This document shows, one piece after another, positions 9,536-18,585 of a stretch of DNA of 64,000 nucleotides. The position numbers and the translations under genes were made by a program. Under the pieces are notes generated by a model. It made no database searches, had not been told where the DNA came from, and saw nothing but the letters and a program-made list of their open reading frames with translations. Within the stretch, counting starts at the first letter, position 1. Each line of letters opens with the position of its first letter. Origin of the DNA: JBBDIJ01 sp040880485 (GTDB lineage Bacteria; Bacteroidota; Rhodothermia; Balneolales; Balneolaceae); the NCBI GenBank assembly GCA_040880485.1, contig JBBDIJ010000009.1, forward strand, positions 62,001 through 126,000, given 5' to 3'.

Positions 9536-10399
9536 TCATCTATTCCTAGCCTCTTCGAGCAGGATGTAATTCCGTTTTTTGTCCAGGGCAAGGCGTCCCG
9601 TTTTTTGAAACATGGAGTGGTAAAAAAGAAGCCATGACTGGTTTCGGCACGCTTCTTCAAGAATAGATCCCTTGAACTTACTGGCTGATACCGGGTCGGT
9701 ATGGTAACGATTCAGAGCTCCCCGGTTCAGATTCAGTTCGGAGGGTATCAGATCTCCCGGGCACCACGCTTCGCGAGCGCCGTCCGTTATACGAACCACC
9801 TGATGGCCCGGGGTGTGTCCTCCCGTCCGTATGAGAGCGACCCCGGGTATCAGCTCTGTCTCCTTTTGCTCGATGAAGTGAACGCGCTCCTCTGCAACCA
9901 GTTTGTAGAGTTCATCCAGCCGGTATTCACCCCCGGAATCATCACTAACTGCTTTTTCGGCCTGGAGGGTCAAAGCGTACTCCCACTCCTCTCTTTGTAC
10001 CATGTATGTTGCATTGGGGAAAGTGGGGCAAGTCTTAAGTGAAGAATCAACATAACTGCAACCGGCTGAGTGGTCGTAGTGTAGATGCGTCAGAATCACG
10101 AAATTGACCTGATCGGGTTGGATGTCGAAGATCTCCAGATTGGTTACTACATTTGATGTATTGTGCCATTTACTTCTGTGATCCAGGCCCCATCCGAGAC
10201 CCGGATCCACCAGAATAATATGATGGCCGTCCGTGACCAATATCGGATCAATTCCGATACGATGAAACGGATGCTTTTCGGACTCTTCAGGAGTTGTACG
10301 TGTCATCCATTCCGGGTCGACCTTGCAGATCTTTCCCCTGCTGTGGATTTCGAAAAAACCCTCACTAAGCTGCTCGATATGAAAGCGTCCGATCTTCAC
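9536..10399 (-). CDS. metallo-beta-lactamase-fold hydrolase
   Basis: 287 residues with the MBL zinc motif THLHYDH (104-110, HxHxDH), a later GGHTPGHQ histidine motif and an acidic ligand region (CPGDLIPSELNLNR). This places it among AttM/lactonase-like or related MBL hydrolases, but substrate cannot be assigned. It begins three bases after the stop of sppA on the same strand, so the two are almost surely co-transcribed. No signal peptide is seen, so it is probably cytoplasmic. Confidence 0.8.
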   Translation of the reverse strand: MKIGRFHIEQLSEGFFEIHSRGKICKVDPEWMTRTTPEESEKHPFHRIGIDPILVTDGHHIILVDPGLGWGLDHRSKWHNTSNVVTNLEIFDIQPDQVNFVILTHLHYDHSAGCSYVDSSLKTCPTFPNATYMVQREEWEYALTLQAEKAVSDDSGGEYRLDELYKLVAEERVHFIEQKETELIPGVALIRTGGHTPGHQVVRITDGAREAWCPGDLIPSELNLNRGALNRYHTDPVSASKFKGSILEEACRNQSWLLFYHSMFQKTGRLALDKKRNYILLEEARNR

Positions 10400-10402
10400 A
10401 CG

Positions 10403-12187
10403 TCAGTCTGTGTCGATTTGAACCGGTAGCAGCGCCCAGTGAATCCCGGAGGGAGAACGAAGCATCTTCTCCAAATCGTTAAGCGGTTCCGGAATCATGA
10501 ACAGCGAGCGAAGTGAACCGGTGAATCTGGCTTGAGCCGATCCGAACAGTAATTCGAGAAGAGGTTTTCTGTCGGGATAGGTGATCACTCTGTAGGAGTC
10601 CAGTTCAGCCATGTCCGCAGTCATAGATAGCGCATCTTCCAGAGTTCCAAGACGGTCGACCAGTCGGTGCTCCTTCGCTTCCCTGCCTGTCCAAACCCTG
10701 CCTCTCCCCAGCCGGTTCACCTCCTCCTTCTCCATATTTCGTCCATCGGCAACCCGTTGCAAAAAAAGATCGTATCCGGCTTCCACTGAGTGCTGGAGTG
10801 CACTTTGTTCGGAAGGGGTAAGCTGGCGGCTTATACTGTAGAGGTCGGCATGTTCATGCGATTTGAACGTTTCCACTCCAATTCCAAGCCGATCAGAAAA
10901 AAGTTCGTGAGCGTTCAAAAGAATGCTGTAGATTCCGATGGAACCTGTGATACTGGAAGGGGAAGAGACTATGGAGTCTGCTGCACTAGCCATGTAGTAA
11001 CCGCCGGAGGCCGCTACATTTCCGAGGTAAGCTACAACAGGAATCTCCTTTTTTATATCCTGAATCTGATGCCAAATCAGGTCTGAAGTTGTGGCCGCAC
11101 CGCCAGGGCTGTCGATGTAGAGCACGATACCGTCTATTTGACCCTCTTCCATAATAGATCTGAAGGTTCTGCCCAATGTGTTCGCTGTAATGACGTCGGT
11201 TCCACCGAAGAGCATATCGGGTGCCTCTGGCAGAATTGGCCCAGTAGCGTAGACGAGCGCAATGGCATCCTCCGTATCGTCACTTTGTACACCGGCTGAT
11301 TGGTCAGAAATCAAGTCGTATCGCCTGAATTCCATGATGGAGGGCTCTTCATCTTCCATCAGACCCAGGCGTTCTCCTACGAGAGTACGAACTTCGTCAG
11401 GTGTTGCAATTTTGTCGATCAAACGATGTTCCAGGGCAAACCGGACAGGGTCTTCGGGTATGGTTTCCAGTAGATGATCAATTGTGTTCCGGTTCAACCC
11501 GGTCTTCTCTTCAACAGCAGAGGCGAAGGTGTCCGCTGCTTCGTCAAGAATGGATTCAAACTGCTCACTGTTTTCAGGAGAGCTGTCCATACGAATGAAG
11601 GGTTCGACCGCAGATTTATACTCTCCGACCCGGAATATTTCGGGCTCGACTCCCAGCTTTTCCAGAAAGTCGGAATAAAAAGCGACATGCATTGAGAATC
11701 CGTTAAACTCGAACCAGGTACTCTCGGGAGTAAACAGAGAGTCTGCAGTGGATGCCAGGTAGTACGATTTCTCATTAAGCCCCTGATCGCCCGTGCTTGC
11801 GTAGATCCACTTTCCAGACTCTTTGAAAGTGACCAGGGCTTCTCTTGCGGCACGCAGATCGGCCCAGGAGGCGGAAACAGGGTAGAGCCGAAGCCAGATA
11901 CCGGAAACCCGGTCGTCCACTGCAGCTTTTTCAAGATTTCGCTTTAGCCCTTCGACCGAAACGGGTGCTGCAATCTGAGCAGAAAAGAGTTCCTGCAGGG
12001 GATCTTGCGGAATTCGGGCAGGAATATCTCCTCTCAGGTCGATGGTGATTACAGAGTTTGCAGGTACCCGGGGTTCCGGCTGACGCGATCCGGAAATCAA
12101 AATAGAGAACAGAAAAAAGAGGAGTACTGTGATTGCAGCCAGTGTGCCTAACAGTGAAGCAAAAAAGATTCTGAGGAATGGGGCCAT
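10403..12187 (-). CDS. sppA: signal peptide peptidase SppA, 67K type (protease IV)
   Basis: 594 residues: an N-terminal transmembrane anchor (residues 5-31) and two tandem S49 peptidase domains, as in long E. coli-type SppA. The catalytic dyad is visible: Lys191 in GEYKSAVEPF from the first domain and Ser394 in AASGGYYMASAAD from the second. It degrades leftover signal peptides in the inner membrane, active site facing the periplasm. It is the first gene of a two-gene unit with the MBL hydrolase, and divergent from alr (about 120 bases between the starts). Confidence 0.93.
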   Translation of the reverse strand: MAPFLRIFFASLLGTLAAITVLLFFLFSILISGSRQPEPRVPANSVITIDLRGDIPARIPQDPLQELFSAQIAAPVSVEGLKRNLEKAAVDDRVSGIWLRLYPVSASWADLRAAREALVTFKESGKWIYASTGDQGLNEKSYYLASTADSLFTPESTWFEFNGFSMHVAFYSDFLEKLGVEPEIFRVGEYKSAVEPFIRMDSSPENSEQFESILDEAADTFASAVEEKTGLNRNTIDHLLETIPEDPVRFALEHRLIDKIATPDEVRTLVGERLGLMEDEEPSIMEFRRYDLISDQSAGVQSDDTEDAIALVYATGPILPEAPDMLFGGTDVITANTLGRTFRSIMEEGQIDGIVLYIDSPGGAATTSDLIWHQIQDIKKEIPVVAYLGNVAASGGYYMASAADSIVSSPSSITGSIGIYSILLNAHELFSDRLGIGVETFKSHEHADLYSISRQLTPSEQSALQHSVEAGYDLFLQRVADGRNMEKEEVNRLGRGRVWTGREAKEHRLVDRLGTLEDALSMTADMAELDSYRVITYPDRKPLLELLFGSAQARFTGSLRSLFMIPEPLNDLEKMLRSPSGIHWALLPVQIDTD

Positions 12188-12310
12188 TCAGTTCTGCAGA
12201 TTTGTTTATTTAAGAAAAAGTGAGATGTTCGAAGTGGTTCCCCCACAAGTTACGATTAGGGCCACAGTCCGGGAACTTAAAAAAAGATTCATTTCGAACC
12301 ACGTTTTTTG

Positions 12311-13411
12311 ATGACAGATACCAGAAGGCCCCCTTCACACTCCATCAGCGCCGGTGCACCATCCCAGGCCGTTGTCGATCTCTCTGCACTCTCCAGAAAT
12401 GTCTCTTTTCTGAGAGATCAGGCTGGTGGTGCGGACGTAATGGCTGTCGTCAAGGCAGATGCCTACCGTCACGGGGCTTCTCGCTGTGCCCTTCACCTTG
12501 AGCCCGAGGTTCACTCCTTTGCAGTAGCCACTGTGGCTGAAGGAGTATCACTACGGAAAGCGGGGATTCAAAAGGAGATTCTGGTTTTCGGGGTACCGGA
12601 AGAGGCTGTTGCGAATACTTTTTCACAATGGGGATTGACAGCATCCATCTCGACGCCGGAACAGTTGAAGCTCCTTCCTGAAGGAACCAGGGCACACTTA
12701 CATATAGATACCGGGATGAACCGAACCGGACTGCCCATTGAAGATTTGAATCGGTTTCTGGATGCGCTCACCGAAAATCCCTCTCTATCTGTTTGTGGAG
12801 TCTATTCTCACTTTGCGACGGCAGAGGATCCCGGTTCAAAGATAGTACACGAACAATACAACAGGTTTATGGATGCCCGTTCCCGATTTCCATCGGATTG
12901 GGTTACACATATATGCAATACGGGAGCTGTACTTCACTATCCTGAACTGAAATCACTGGATCTGATCCGGCCCGGTATTGGACTCACCGGTTATGCCCCC
13001 GGTAAAACAGTTTGTCAAGCACTTAACCCTGTATTGGAGTGGAGATCCCGAATCGTTGAGGTCAGGCATGTAAAGAAGGGGACACCTGTCAGTTACGGTG
13101 GCACGTGGATAGCAGATCGTTCCGGATATGTGGCGACTATACCGGTCGGATATGCAGATGGTGTTCCCCGGATTTTAAGTAATCACCTCCTGGTTCAGGC
13201 GGGTAAGAGAATGAGACCAGTGGTGGGAAGTATAACAATGGATTTCTGCATGGCCTGGCTAGGTTCTACCCCGCTTCCCACCGGTACACTTGTGACATTG
13301 CTGGGTGGTGAGGGTTGGGGAGCCGGTCGATGGGCCCTCGAAGCGGACTCTATACCACACGAGATCCTCTGTAACCTGACTACTCGTGTAGAGAGGGTCT
13401 ATCGTGATTGA
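12311..13411 (+). CDS. alr: alanine racemase
   Basis: This fold-type III PLP enzyme makes D-alanine for peptidoglycan. Lys48 in VMAVVKADAYRHGA is the PLP lysine and Tyr262 in PVSYGGTW is the second catalytic base. The C-terminal beta domain includes GSITMDFCMAWL. Length (366 residues) is normal. I start at the ATG at 12311; the TTG just before it is in frame but unlikely. It is a stand-alone gene, convergent with the FKBP gene. Confidence 0.95.
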   Translation: MTDTRRPPSHSISAGAPSQAVVDLSALSRNVSFLRDQAGGADVMAVVKADAYRHGASRCALHLEPEVHSFAVATVAEGVSLRKAGIQKEILVFGVPEEAVANTFSQWGLTASISTPEQLKLLPEGTRAHLHIDTGMNRTGLPIEDLNRFLDALTENPSLSVCGVYSHFATAEDPGSKIVHEQYNRFMDARSRFPSDWVTHICNTGAVLHYPELKSLDLIRPGIGLTGYAPGKTVCQALNPVLEWRSRIVEVRHVKKGTPVSYGGTWIADRSGYVATIPVGYADGVPRILSNHLLVQAGKRMRPVVGSITMDFCMAWLGSTPLPTGTLVTLLGGEGWGAGRWALEADSIPHEILCNLTTRVERVYRD

Positions 13412-13440
13412 GATAGCCTTTAAAGCAGCGACAATGATGC

Positions 13441-13941
13441 CTATTGTGCAATGAGAATCTGGTCAATGAGTACATCAAAAATAATGGTCTCATTTCGATA
13501 GGCGTAGTTAATTGAACCCGGTTGGGCGTCCCCATAAGCAAGTTCGGGAGGTGACACGATCACACGTTTTCCATCTGCCTTCATGCCAATAATACCTCTT
13601 CGAAATCCGGTGGTGGCAAAACTGGCTACCTGCTCTGTTTGTGGTGTGGTTCGACCGTCCGTATAGGTCGAGGTAATAATGGTTCCATCCTGAAGTCGGG
13701 CGGTAATGAAAAGCGCTACTGCATCACGGCTCTCAACTTTGAAGGATCCGGTTCCCTCTTCAAGTTCGTAGTACGCCAGGTCGTCATCCAGTGATACTTT
13801 TTCTACTCCGGTTGTATCATACGGATCCGGAACTGTGGAGAGGTCCGGCTCTACAAATGGTTGGGTTGTACTGTTATCGCAGGATGCAATGACCAGCAAC
13901 GTTACGGTAATAATCAGCAGAGAGGTCAGTGTGTGCTTCAT
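13441..13941 (-). CDS. FKBP-type peptidyl-prolyl isomerase lipoprotein
   Basis: 166 residues from the chosen start. The signal peptide MKHTLTSLLIITVTLLVIASC ends in a lipobox, which fixes the start at 13941 rather than the longer frame open to 14076. The mature part has an FKBP core: DAVALFITARLQDGTIITST, a substrate-pocket stretch (GFRRGIIGMKADGKRVIVSP) and PPELAYGDAQPG near the end, matching the FKBP consensus of the type IPP.LAYG. It is likely a periplasmic folding helper. It sits about 200 bases downstream of tatC on the same strand. Confidence 0.85.
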   Translation of the reverse strand: MKHTLTSLLIITVTLLVIASCDNSTTQPFVEPDLSTVPDPYDTTGVEKVSLDDDLAYYELEEGTGSFKVESRDAVALFITARLQDGTIITSTYTDGRTTPQTEQVASFATTGFRRGIIGMKADGKRVIVSPPELAYGDAQPGSINYAYRNETIIFDVLIDQILIAQ

Positions 13942-14142
13942 GAAGAACATTTTTTGTATGAGCGTAGATATCGTTAATGGATACGAAGTTATTTGCATTC
14001 CGTTCCCGAGTACCTGTTTTACATGGTTCGTAAAATGTGAATGTAGCCGAAGCCAAGATACACAAGATTTACCCATCTAAGTAACTGAAATTGGCTCAAA
14101 TACTACTCCATATGGAACTTCAACGAACGAGGGGATAGTCTA

Positions 14143-15003
14143 TTACGGTGTATCTTCGGACATCGCCTCATCAAACTCTCTGGCTCGCTGTCTGGCAGCG
14201 AATTTGCTTACCCAAATGGCCAGTTGGTAGAGTAGAACGACAGGTATGGCTATCATTAGCTGAGAAACAGGATCAGGAGGAGTTAGAAAAGATGCCAAAA
14301 TGAGTGCGGCAATCACTGCGTGTCGTTGATAGGCTCTGAGACCCTCCGGAGTAACCAGGCCTATTCTGGAGAGAAAATAACTGATAACCGGTATCTGAAA
14401 AAGAAGACCGCAGCAGAGAACCCAGAGTGCAACAGAATTAAAATACTCGTTGATATCGAACTCGTTGGAGATCATATCCGAAATGATAAACTGATTAAAG
14501 AACTGAAGTGCAAACGGTACGAGTATAAAGTATCCGAAACTGACTCCCAGCAGAAAGAAGAAGCTGATAAAAAGCACGTTAAGAAACGTTTTCAGTTTGG
14601 CACCACTCTCCAGAGCTGGTTCCAGAAATGCGTAACCCTGATAAAAAATCCAGGGTGAACTGATGATAAATCCGGCAATGATCAGTGTCCCCCAGAATGT
14701 GAAAAACTGGCCAGGCAGTCGCCGGCTGATCAGATTTACATCGATCGCCTCGATTCTCATGACCGGATACATAAAGAATTCCGCAGAGGCGGGCCCCAGG
14801 ATGACCTGATTGATGATTAGATCTCTGAATAGAAATGCAACTACAATTCCGGCGACAATGCCAATAAGTCCCTTGATGATCCTCCAGCGCAATTCCTCCA
14901 GATGGTCCAGAAATGACATCGATGCTTCCGGGTTTCGCAATGGGGCCTTTGCCCGTGGAAGCAGTTTTCCCATGATCCGTCTCTTCTCCGTTTTGCGGTT
15001 CAT
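14143..15003 (-). CDS. tatC: Sec-independent protein translocase TatC
   Basis: TatC is the substrate-receptor membrane subunit of twin-arginine translocation. The family hallmark SFLDHLEELRWR appears at about 30-41, followed by six predicted transmembrane segments and the characteristic periplasmic loop (ILGPASAEFFMYPVMRIEAI...). The product is 286 residues if the first ATG is used. Starts at 14973 or 14919 (just before SFLDHLEELR) are also possible, since other TatC proteins often begin there. tatA/B are not next to it. It is part of a minus-strand run after glyA. Confidence 0.93.
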   Translation of the reverse strand: MNRKTEKRRIMGKLLPRAKAPLRNPEASMSFLDHLEELRWRIIKGLIGIVAGIVVAFLFRDLIINQVILGPASAEFFMYPVMRIEAIDVNLISRRLPGQFFTFWGTLIIAGFIISSPWIFYQGYAFLEPALESGAKLKTFLNVLFISFFFLLGVSFGYFILVPFALQFFNQFIISDMISNEFDINEYFNSVALWVLCCGLLFQIPVISYFLSRIGLVTPEGLRAYQRHAVIAALILASFLTPPDPVSQLMIAIPVVLLYQLAIWVSKFAARQRAREFDEAMSEDTP

Positions 15004-15076
15004 GCTCGGATGTATTTCATAGAGATCGAATTGCAGGGCTGGGCCCTATTTCTGAGTGGTTGCAGGAAGAAAATTG

Positions 15077-16375
15077 TCAGGCGGTTACGAAGTCGTACAG
15101 AGGAAAGCGTTCACACATTTCAAACACTTCGTTGCGAACAGATGTTGTGACATCGTCACTCTCCGGCTTTTGAATAACCTGATCAATTAGCTGTACGACA
15201 CGTCTGAACTCTTCGACTCCGAAGCCTCTGGTCGTCATCGCCGGGGTACCGATGCGAATCCCTGAAGTAACAAAGGGACTCTCTTCGTCAAACGGGACCA
15301 TATTCTTGTTTACGGTGATGGAAGCGCGTTCAAGTGCTTCCTCGGCGGTTTTTCCAGTCACTCCCTTGTTTCGAAGATCCACAAGGATGAGGTGATTGTC
15401 GGTTCCACCGCTGATTAGGTGATACCCTTTCTCCATGAAAGCATCGGCCATTGCCGATGCATTTTTCTGGACCTGCTCCTGATAGTCAGAAAATCCGGGC
15501 TGGAGACACTCTCCAAAGGCCACCGCTTTTGCAGCGATCACATGCATTAGGGGTCCACCCTGAGTGCCGGGGAAAACCGCAGAGTCGAAAACCTCACTCC
15601 AGAGTTTGGTGCGCCCCGACTTCCTGGCTTTAATCCCGAGAGTGTTCTCCCCATCATTGCCAATTAACAACATGCCGCCGCGCGGCCCCCGAAGAGTCTT
15701 ATGAGTGGTAGTAGAGACGATATGACACCAGGGAAGAGGATCGTTCAGGCGTCCGGCAGCAATCAGCCCTGCGGTGTGTGCCATATCCATCCATAGACAG
15801 GCACCTGTTTCGTCTGCAATCTCCCGAAACCCCTGATAATCAAAATCCCTCGGATACGCGCTTGCACCAATCGAGATCATCTTTGGTTTTACTTTTTTCG
15901 CCAGATCCCGAACTCTGTTCATATCAATTCGGCCCGTCTCCCTGTCCACACCATAAAAATGTGGCTGATAGATAATCCCGGAAAAGTTGACTTCAGAACC
16001 GTGGGTCAGGTGTCCGCCATGCGACAGGTCCAGGCCCAGCAGGGAATCTCCCGCAATCATACAGGCGAGATAGACAGCAGCATTGGCACTTGCACCGGAG
16101 TGGGGTTGTACATTTACCCAGTCGGCTCCAAACACTTTCCTGGCTCTCTCACGCGCCAGATCTTCTGCTATATCAACAAATTCACAACCTCCATAATATC
16201 TCTTGCCCGGGTACCCTTCGGCATACTTGTTTGTCAACGGAGTACCCATCGCCTCCATCACTGCCTTCGAAGTGAAGTTCTCCGATGCAATCAGTTCAAA
16301 ATTGAAATTCTGTCTCTGCGTCTCCTTCTCTATGGAATCGTAAATTTCAGGATCTTGCTCTTTCAGAGATTTCAT
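15077..16375 (-). CDS. glyA: serine hydroxymethyltransferase
   Basis: This PLP enzyme interconverts serine and glycine with tetrahydrofolate. Characteristic features are ELIASENFTS (27-36), NKYAEGYPGKRYYGG, and the PLP lysine K226 in STTTHKTLRGPRGG. Length 432 is normal. It lies 14 bases downstream of rpiB on the same strand, so it is likely co-transcribed with it. Confidence 0.97.
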   Translation of the reverse strand: MKSLKEQDPEIYDSIEKETQRQNFNFELIASENFTSKAVMEAMGTPLTNKYAEGYPGKRYYGGCEFVDIAEDLARERARKVFGADWVNVQPHSGASANAAVYLACMIAGDSLLGLDLSHGGHLTHGSEVNFSGIIYQPHFYGVDRETGRIDMNRVRDLAKKVKPKMISIGASAYPRDFDYQGFREIADETGACLWMDMAHTAGLIAAGRLNDPLPWCHIVSTTTHKTLRGPRGGMLLIGNDGENTLGIKARKSGRTKLWSEVFDSAVFPGTQGGPLMHVIAAKAVAFGECLQPGFSDYQEQVQKNASAMADAFMEKGYHLISGGTDNHLILVDLRNKGVTGKTAEEALERASITVNKNMVPFDEESPFVTSGIRIGTPAMTTRGFGVEEFRRVVQLIDQVIQKPESDDVTTSVRNEVFEMCERFPLYDFVTA

Positions 16376-16389
16376 ATCGGGATATTCGG

Positions 16390-16833
16390 TTACTTTTCGT
16401 CTGTTAATCGTTTGATTTTCTCAATTCGCCGTTCGTGGCGCCCCCCCTCGAACTCAGCAGAGATCCAGGCCTCCAGGATCTCAACAAGCTGATTTGAGTC
16501 GAGTTCACGGCCTGGCAGGCAGAGAACATTCGCATTGTTGTGGCGCCTGGTGAGTGTGGCAATTTCACTGTTGTAAACAAGTGCGGCTCTCACATCAGGA
16601 TATTTGTTGGCTGTCATACACATGCCCTGACCGCTACCGCAGATAAGAATTCCCCACGTGTGTTCTCCGTCACTCACTTTTTTGGCAACCTGTACGGCAA
16701 AGTCCGGATAGTCAACCGATTCACCGGAGTGGGTTCCGAAATCTACAGGGATATGTCCCATTTTTTCGAGAATTCCGATGGTTTTCTCTTTTGCTTCAAA
16801 ACCGGCGTGATCGCTAGCTATTGGTATGATCAT
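16390..16833 (-). CDS. rpiB: ribose-5-phosphate isomerase B
   Basis: A 147-residue LacAB/RpiB family enzyme of the pentose phosphate pathway. It opens with MIIPIASDHAGFEAKE, and the active-site loop ILICGSGQGMCMTANK contains the catalytic cysteine. RHNNANVLCLPGRE and GGRHERRIEKI complete the phosphate site. An in-frame ATG at 16848 adds five residues (MEEEA); I prefer 16833 from family alignment. The stop is 14 bases before the glyA start. Confidence 0.93.
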   Translation of the reverse strand: MIIPIASDHAGFEAKEKTIGILEKMGHIPVDFGTHSGESVDYPDFAVQVAKKVSDGEHTWGILICGSGQGMCMTANKYPDVRAALVYNSEIATLTRRHNNANVLCLPGRELDSNQLVEILEAWISAEFEGGRHERRIEKIKRLTDEK

Positions 16834-16920
16834 GGCCTCCTCTTCCATTCTGGTCCATTTTTTAGAGAAGAAATATCCTGAAAAAATGGGTCAGGAAAAA
16901 GAAGGCATTGCAAAGGGAGT

Positions 16921-17685
16921 TCATTGTCCAGATGTGAGTGCATAGATTAACAGATTGGTCCCCATCCTGAGAGCAGCATCCACGATCACTTGTGGGGTAC
17001 TGTGAACATCAAAAGCCCACCCATCTGAGAGATTTGATTCGTATGTATAAAATATTGCCAGTCTGCCTTCGTGGAAAATCCCGTAACCGACTGGGGGAAG
17101 GCCGTCATGCTCATGCACTTTTGGCAGGCCATCCGGAAATGTGAAGAGTTGGTGATAAATCGGGTGATCGAATGGCACTTCGGTCAGCTCCTGTTCCGGG
17201 TAGAGACTGCCAATGAGGTCTCTTGCATTTTCATCCAGTCCATAATCGTCATCGATGTAAAGAAATCCGCCATTGTCGAGCCAGGATCGCATGTTGAAAA
17301 GTTCAGCTTCATTGAGGTCAATCGTCCCGTGTCCTGTCAGAAATGCAAATGGGTATTGAAAGAGGTCACGGCTTCCAATTGGCACATCATCGTAGGTCGG
17401 TGAGAGCGGTAATGCAAGTCGTTCCCTTGCAAACCGAATCAGATTGGTGAGTGCAGAGGGGTCGTTGTACCAGTCGCCACCTCCGCGATACTGAATCCGG
17501 GCCACTCTCACTTCACCCGGATCCCCGGATTGCAAACGGATGTCGGATCCATCGACCAGAACATCCAATATTTCGGGATTCATACGACTGTCAATTGTTT
17601 GTACGGATATCGGTACAAACGTCATCAACCATACCAACAATAATTTTATGAGTAGGACACTGGGTGAGCTCTGCAGTCGGTTCAT
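16921..17685 (-). CDS. DUF4159 domain-containing exported protein
   Basis: 254 residues with a signal peptide (about residues 1-30). The remaining sequence matches DUF4159. Hallmarks are ARIQYRGGGDWYNDPSAL, FPFAFLTGHGTIDLNEAE and LRSWLDNGGFLYIDDDYG (here MRSWLDNGGFLYIDDDYG), a class I glutamine-amidotransferase-like fold that lacks a clear catalytic triad. Function is unknown. Its ATG overlaps the stop of the DUF4249 lipoprotein gene (ATGA), so the two are translationally coupled and form an operon with the TonB receptor. Confidence 0.75.
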   Translation of the reverse strand: MNRLQSSPSVLLIKLLLVWLMTFVPISVQTIDSRMNPEILDVLVDGSDIRLQSGDPGEVRVARIQYRGGGDWYNDPSALTNLIRFARERLALPLSPTYDDVPIGSRDLFQYPFAFLTGHGTIDLNEAELFNMRSWLDNGGFLYIDDDYGLDENARDLIGSLYPEQELTEVPFDHPIYHQLFTFPDGLPKVHEHDGLPPVGYGIFHEGRLAIFYTYESNLSDGWAFDVHSTPQVIVDAALRMGTNLLIYALTSGQ

Positions 17686-18581
17686 CTTGTGACATAGGTG
17701 TGAAGGGTATCTGAGGAGAGACTACCGAAGATGCCGATGGCACCATCAATATGATAAATCGCATTGGGAATTTCACCTGGAGAGAGTGTAGAACCACCGA
17801 GTTGAACCTGCTGAGACCGGATAAAGTCGTAGGTATTCCGGTCTAAAGAGTTGACGACAATTAGATTGTTGCCGTAAAAAGCCAGGCCCAGCCAGGGATA
17901 CCGAAGACGGATATTCCCATCGGGTAGCCGCTCGAAACTTGCTTCATTGATGAGGCCGGAGGGATTTTTTGCCAGGCTCTCCAGTGTGAGTCCTGTTTCA
18001 CTATTGTCGAAAAGATCTCGATATAGTGGAGTCAATGCCTCGTAGAATGGATCCTGTGATATCGTTGTGAATATGTAAACATTTTGTAATCCTCCGGGCT
18101 TGAGTTTTGATGAGACGATCATATCTACCTGATCGGACGACTGGTAAGAGATGGAATCGGGGGGTGGGCTAAGGTACTGTACTCTTGCAGGTGTCTTTGT
18201 CGTTGCACGGATGGGGCCAAAATCGGAATGCTCTGCCTCAAGAAGATACTCCCTTTCAGGAAGAACCGTCAATGTTTCAGAAGGGTAGTAAACTCCGGGC
18301 CGGTTCTCTTCATAGTGAATCGTAATCTCAACTGTTTCTCCGTCATGAGCCAGCAGTGAAACCTTGATTTCGGCATCCTGCAAACCCTGCTCATCGAAAC
18401 CGAACTCGCCGAACAGAGCTGCTGTTCTGGAGAAGCGAATCTGTGGCAGAAATCTGTCTGTGACGAGGTAGGTATCAACAACAGCATACTCGCTTTCGTT
18501 GGAGGTGTAATGCAGTTCACACGCTCCTGCTGTGATATACAGGATTATGAGTAGTGCATTTCTGATGTTTGTTTTGTTCAT
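17682..18581 (-). CDS. DUF4249 family outer-membrane lipoprotein
   Basis: 299 residues. The signal peptide MNKTNIRNALLIILYITAGAC ends at a lipobox cysteine, fixing the start at 18581, four bases after the TonB receptor stop. Beta-rich, with YAVVDTYLVTDRFLPQIRFSRT and QDAEIKVSLLAHDGE typical of DUF4249. Members of this family sit beside CarboxypepD_reg TonB receptors in Bacteroidota, probably as surface or periplasmic partners. Substrate unknown. Confidence 0.72.
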   Translation of the reverse strand: MNKTNIRNALLIILYITAGACELHYTSNESEYAVVDTYLVTDRFLPQIRFSRTAALFGEFGFDEQGLQDAEIKVSLLAHDGETVEITIHYEENRPGVYYPSETLTVLPEREYLLEAEHSDFGPIRATTKTPARVQYLSPPPDSISYQSSDQVDMIVSSKLKPGGLQNVYIFTTISQDPFYEALTPLYRDLFDNSETGLTLESLAKNPSGLINEASFERLPDGNIRLRYPWLGLAFYGNNLIVVNSLDRNTYDFIRSQQVQLGGSTLSPGEIPNAIYHIDGAIGIFGSLSSDTLHTYVTR

Positions 18582-18585
18582 CCTC

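Noticed and set aside
13942..14142. Extra gene between tatC and the FKBP gene
   Set aside because: The open frame is only the non-signal upstream extension of the FKBP gene; no codon or motif support.
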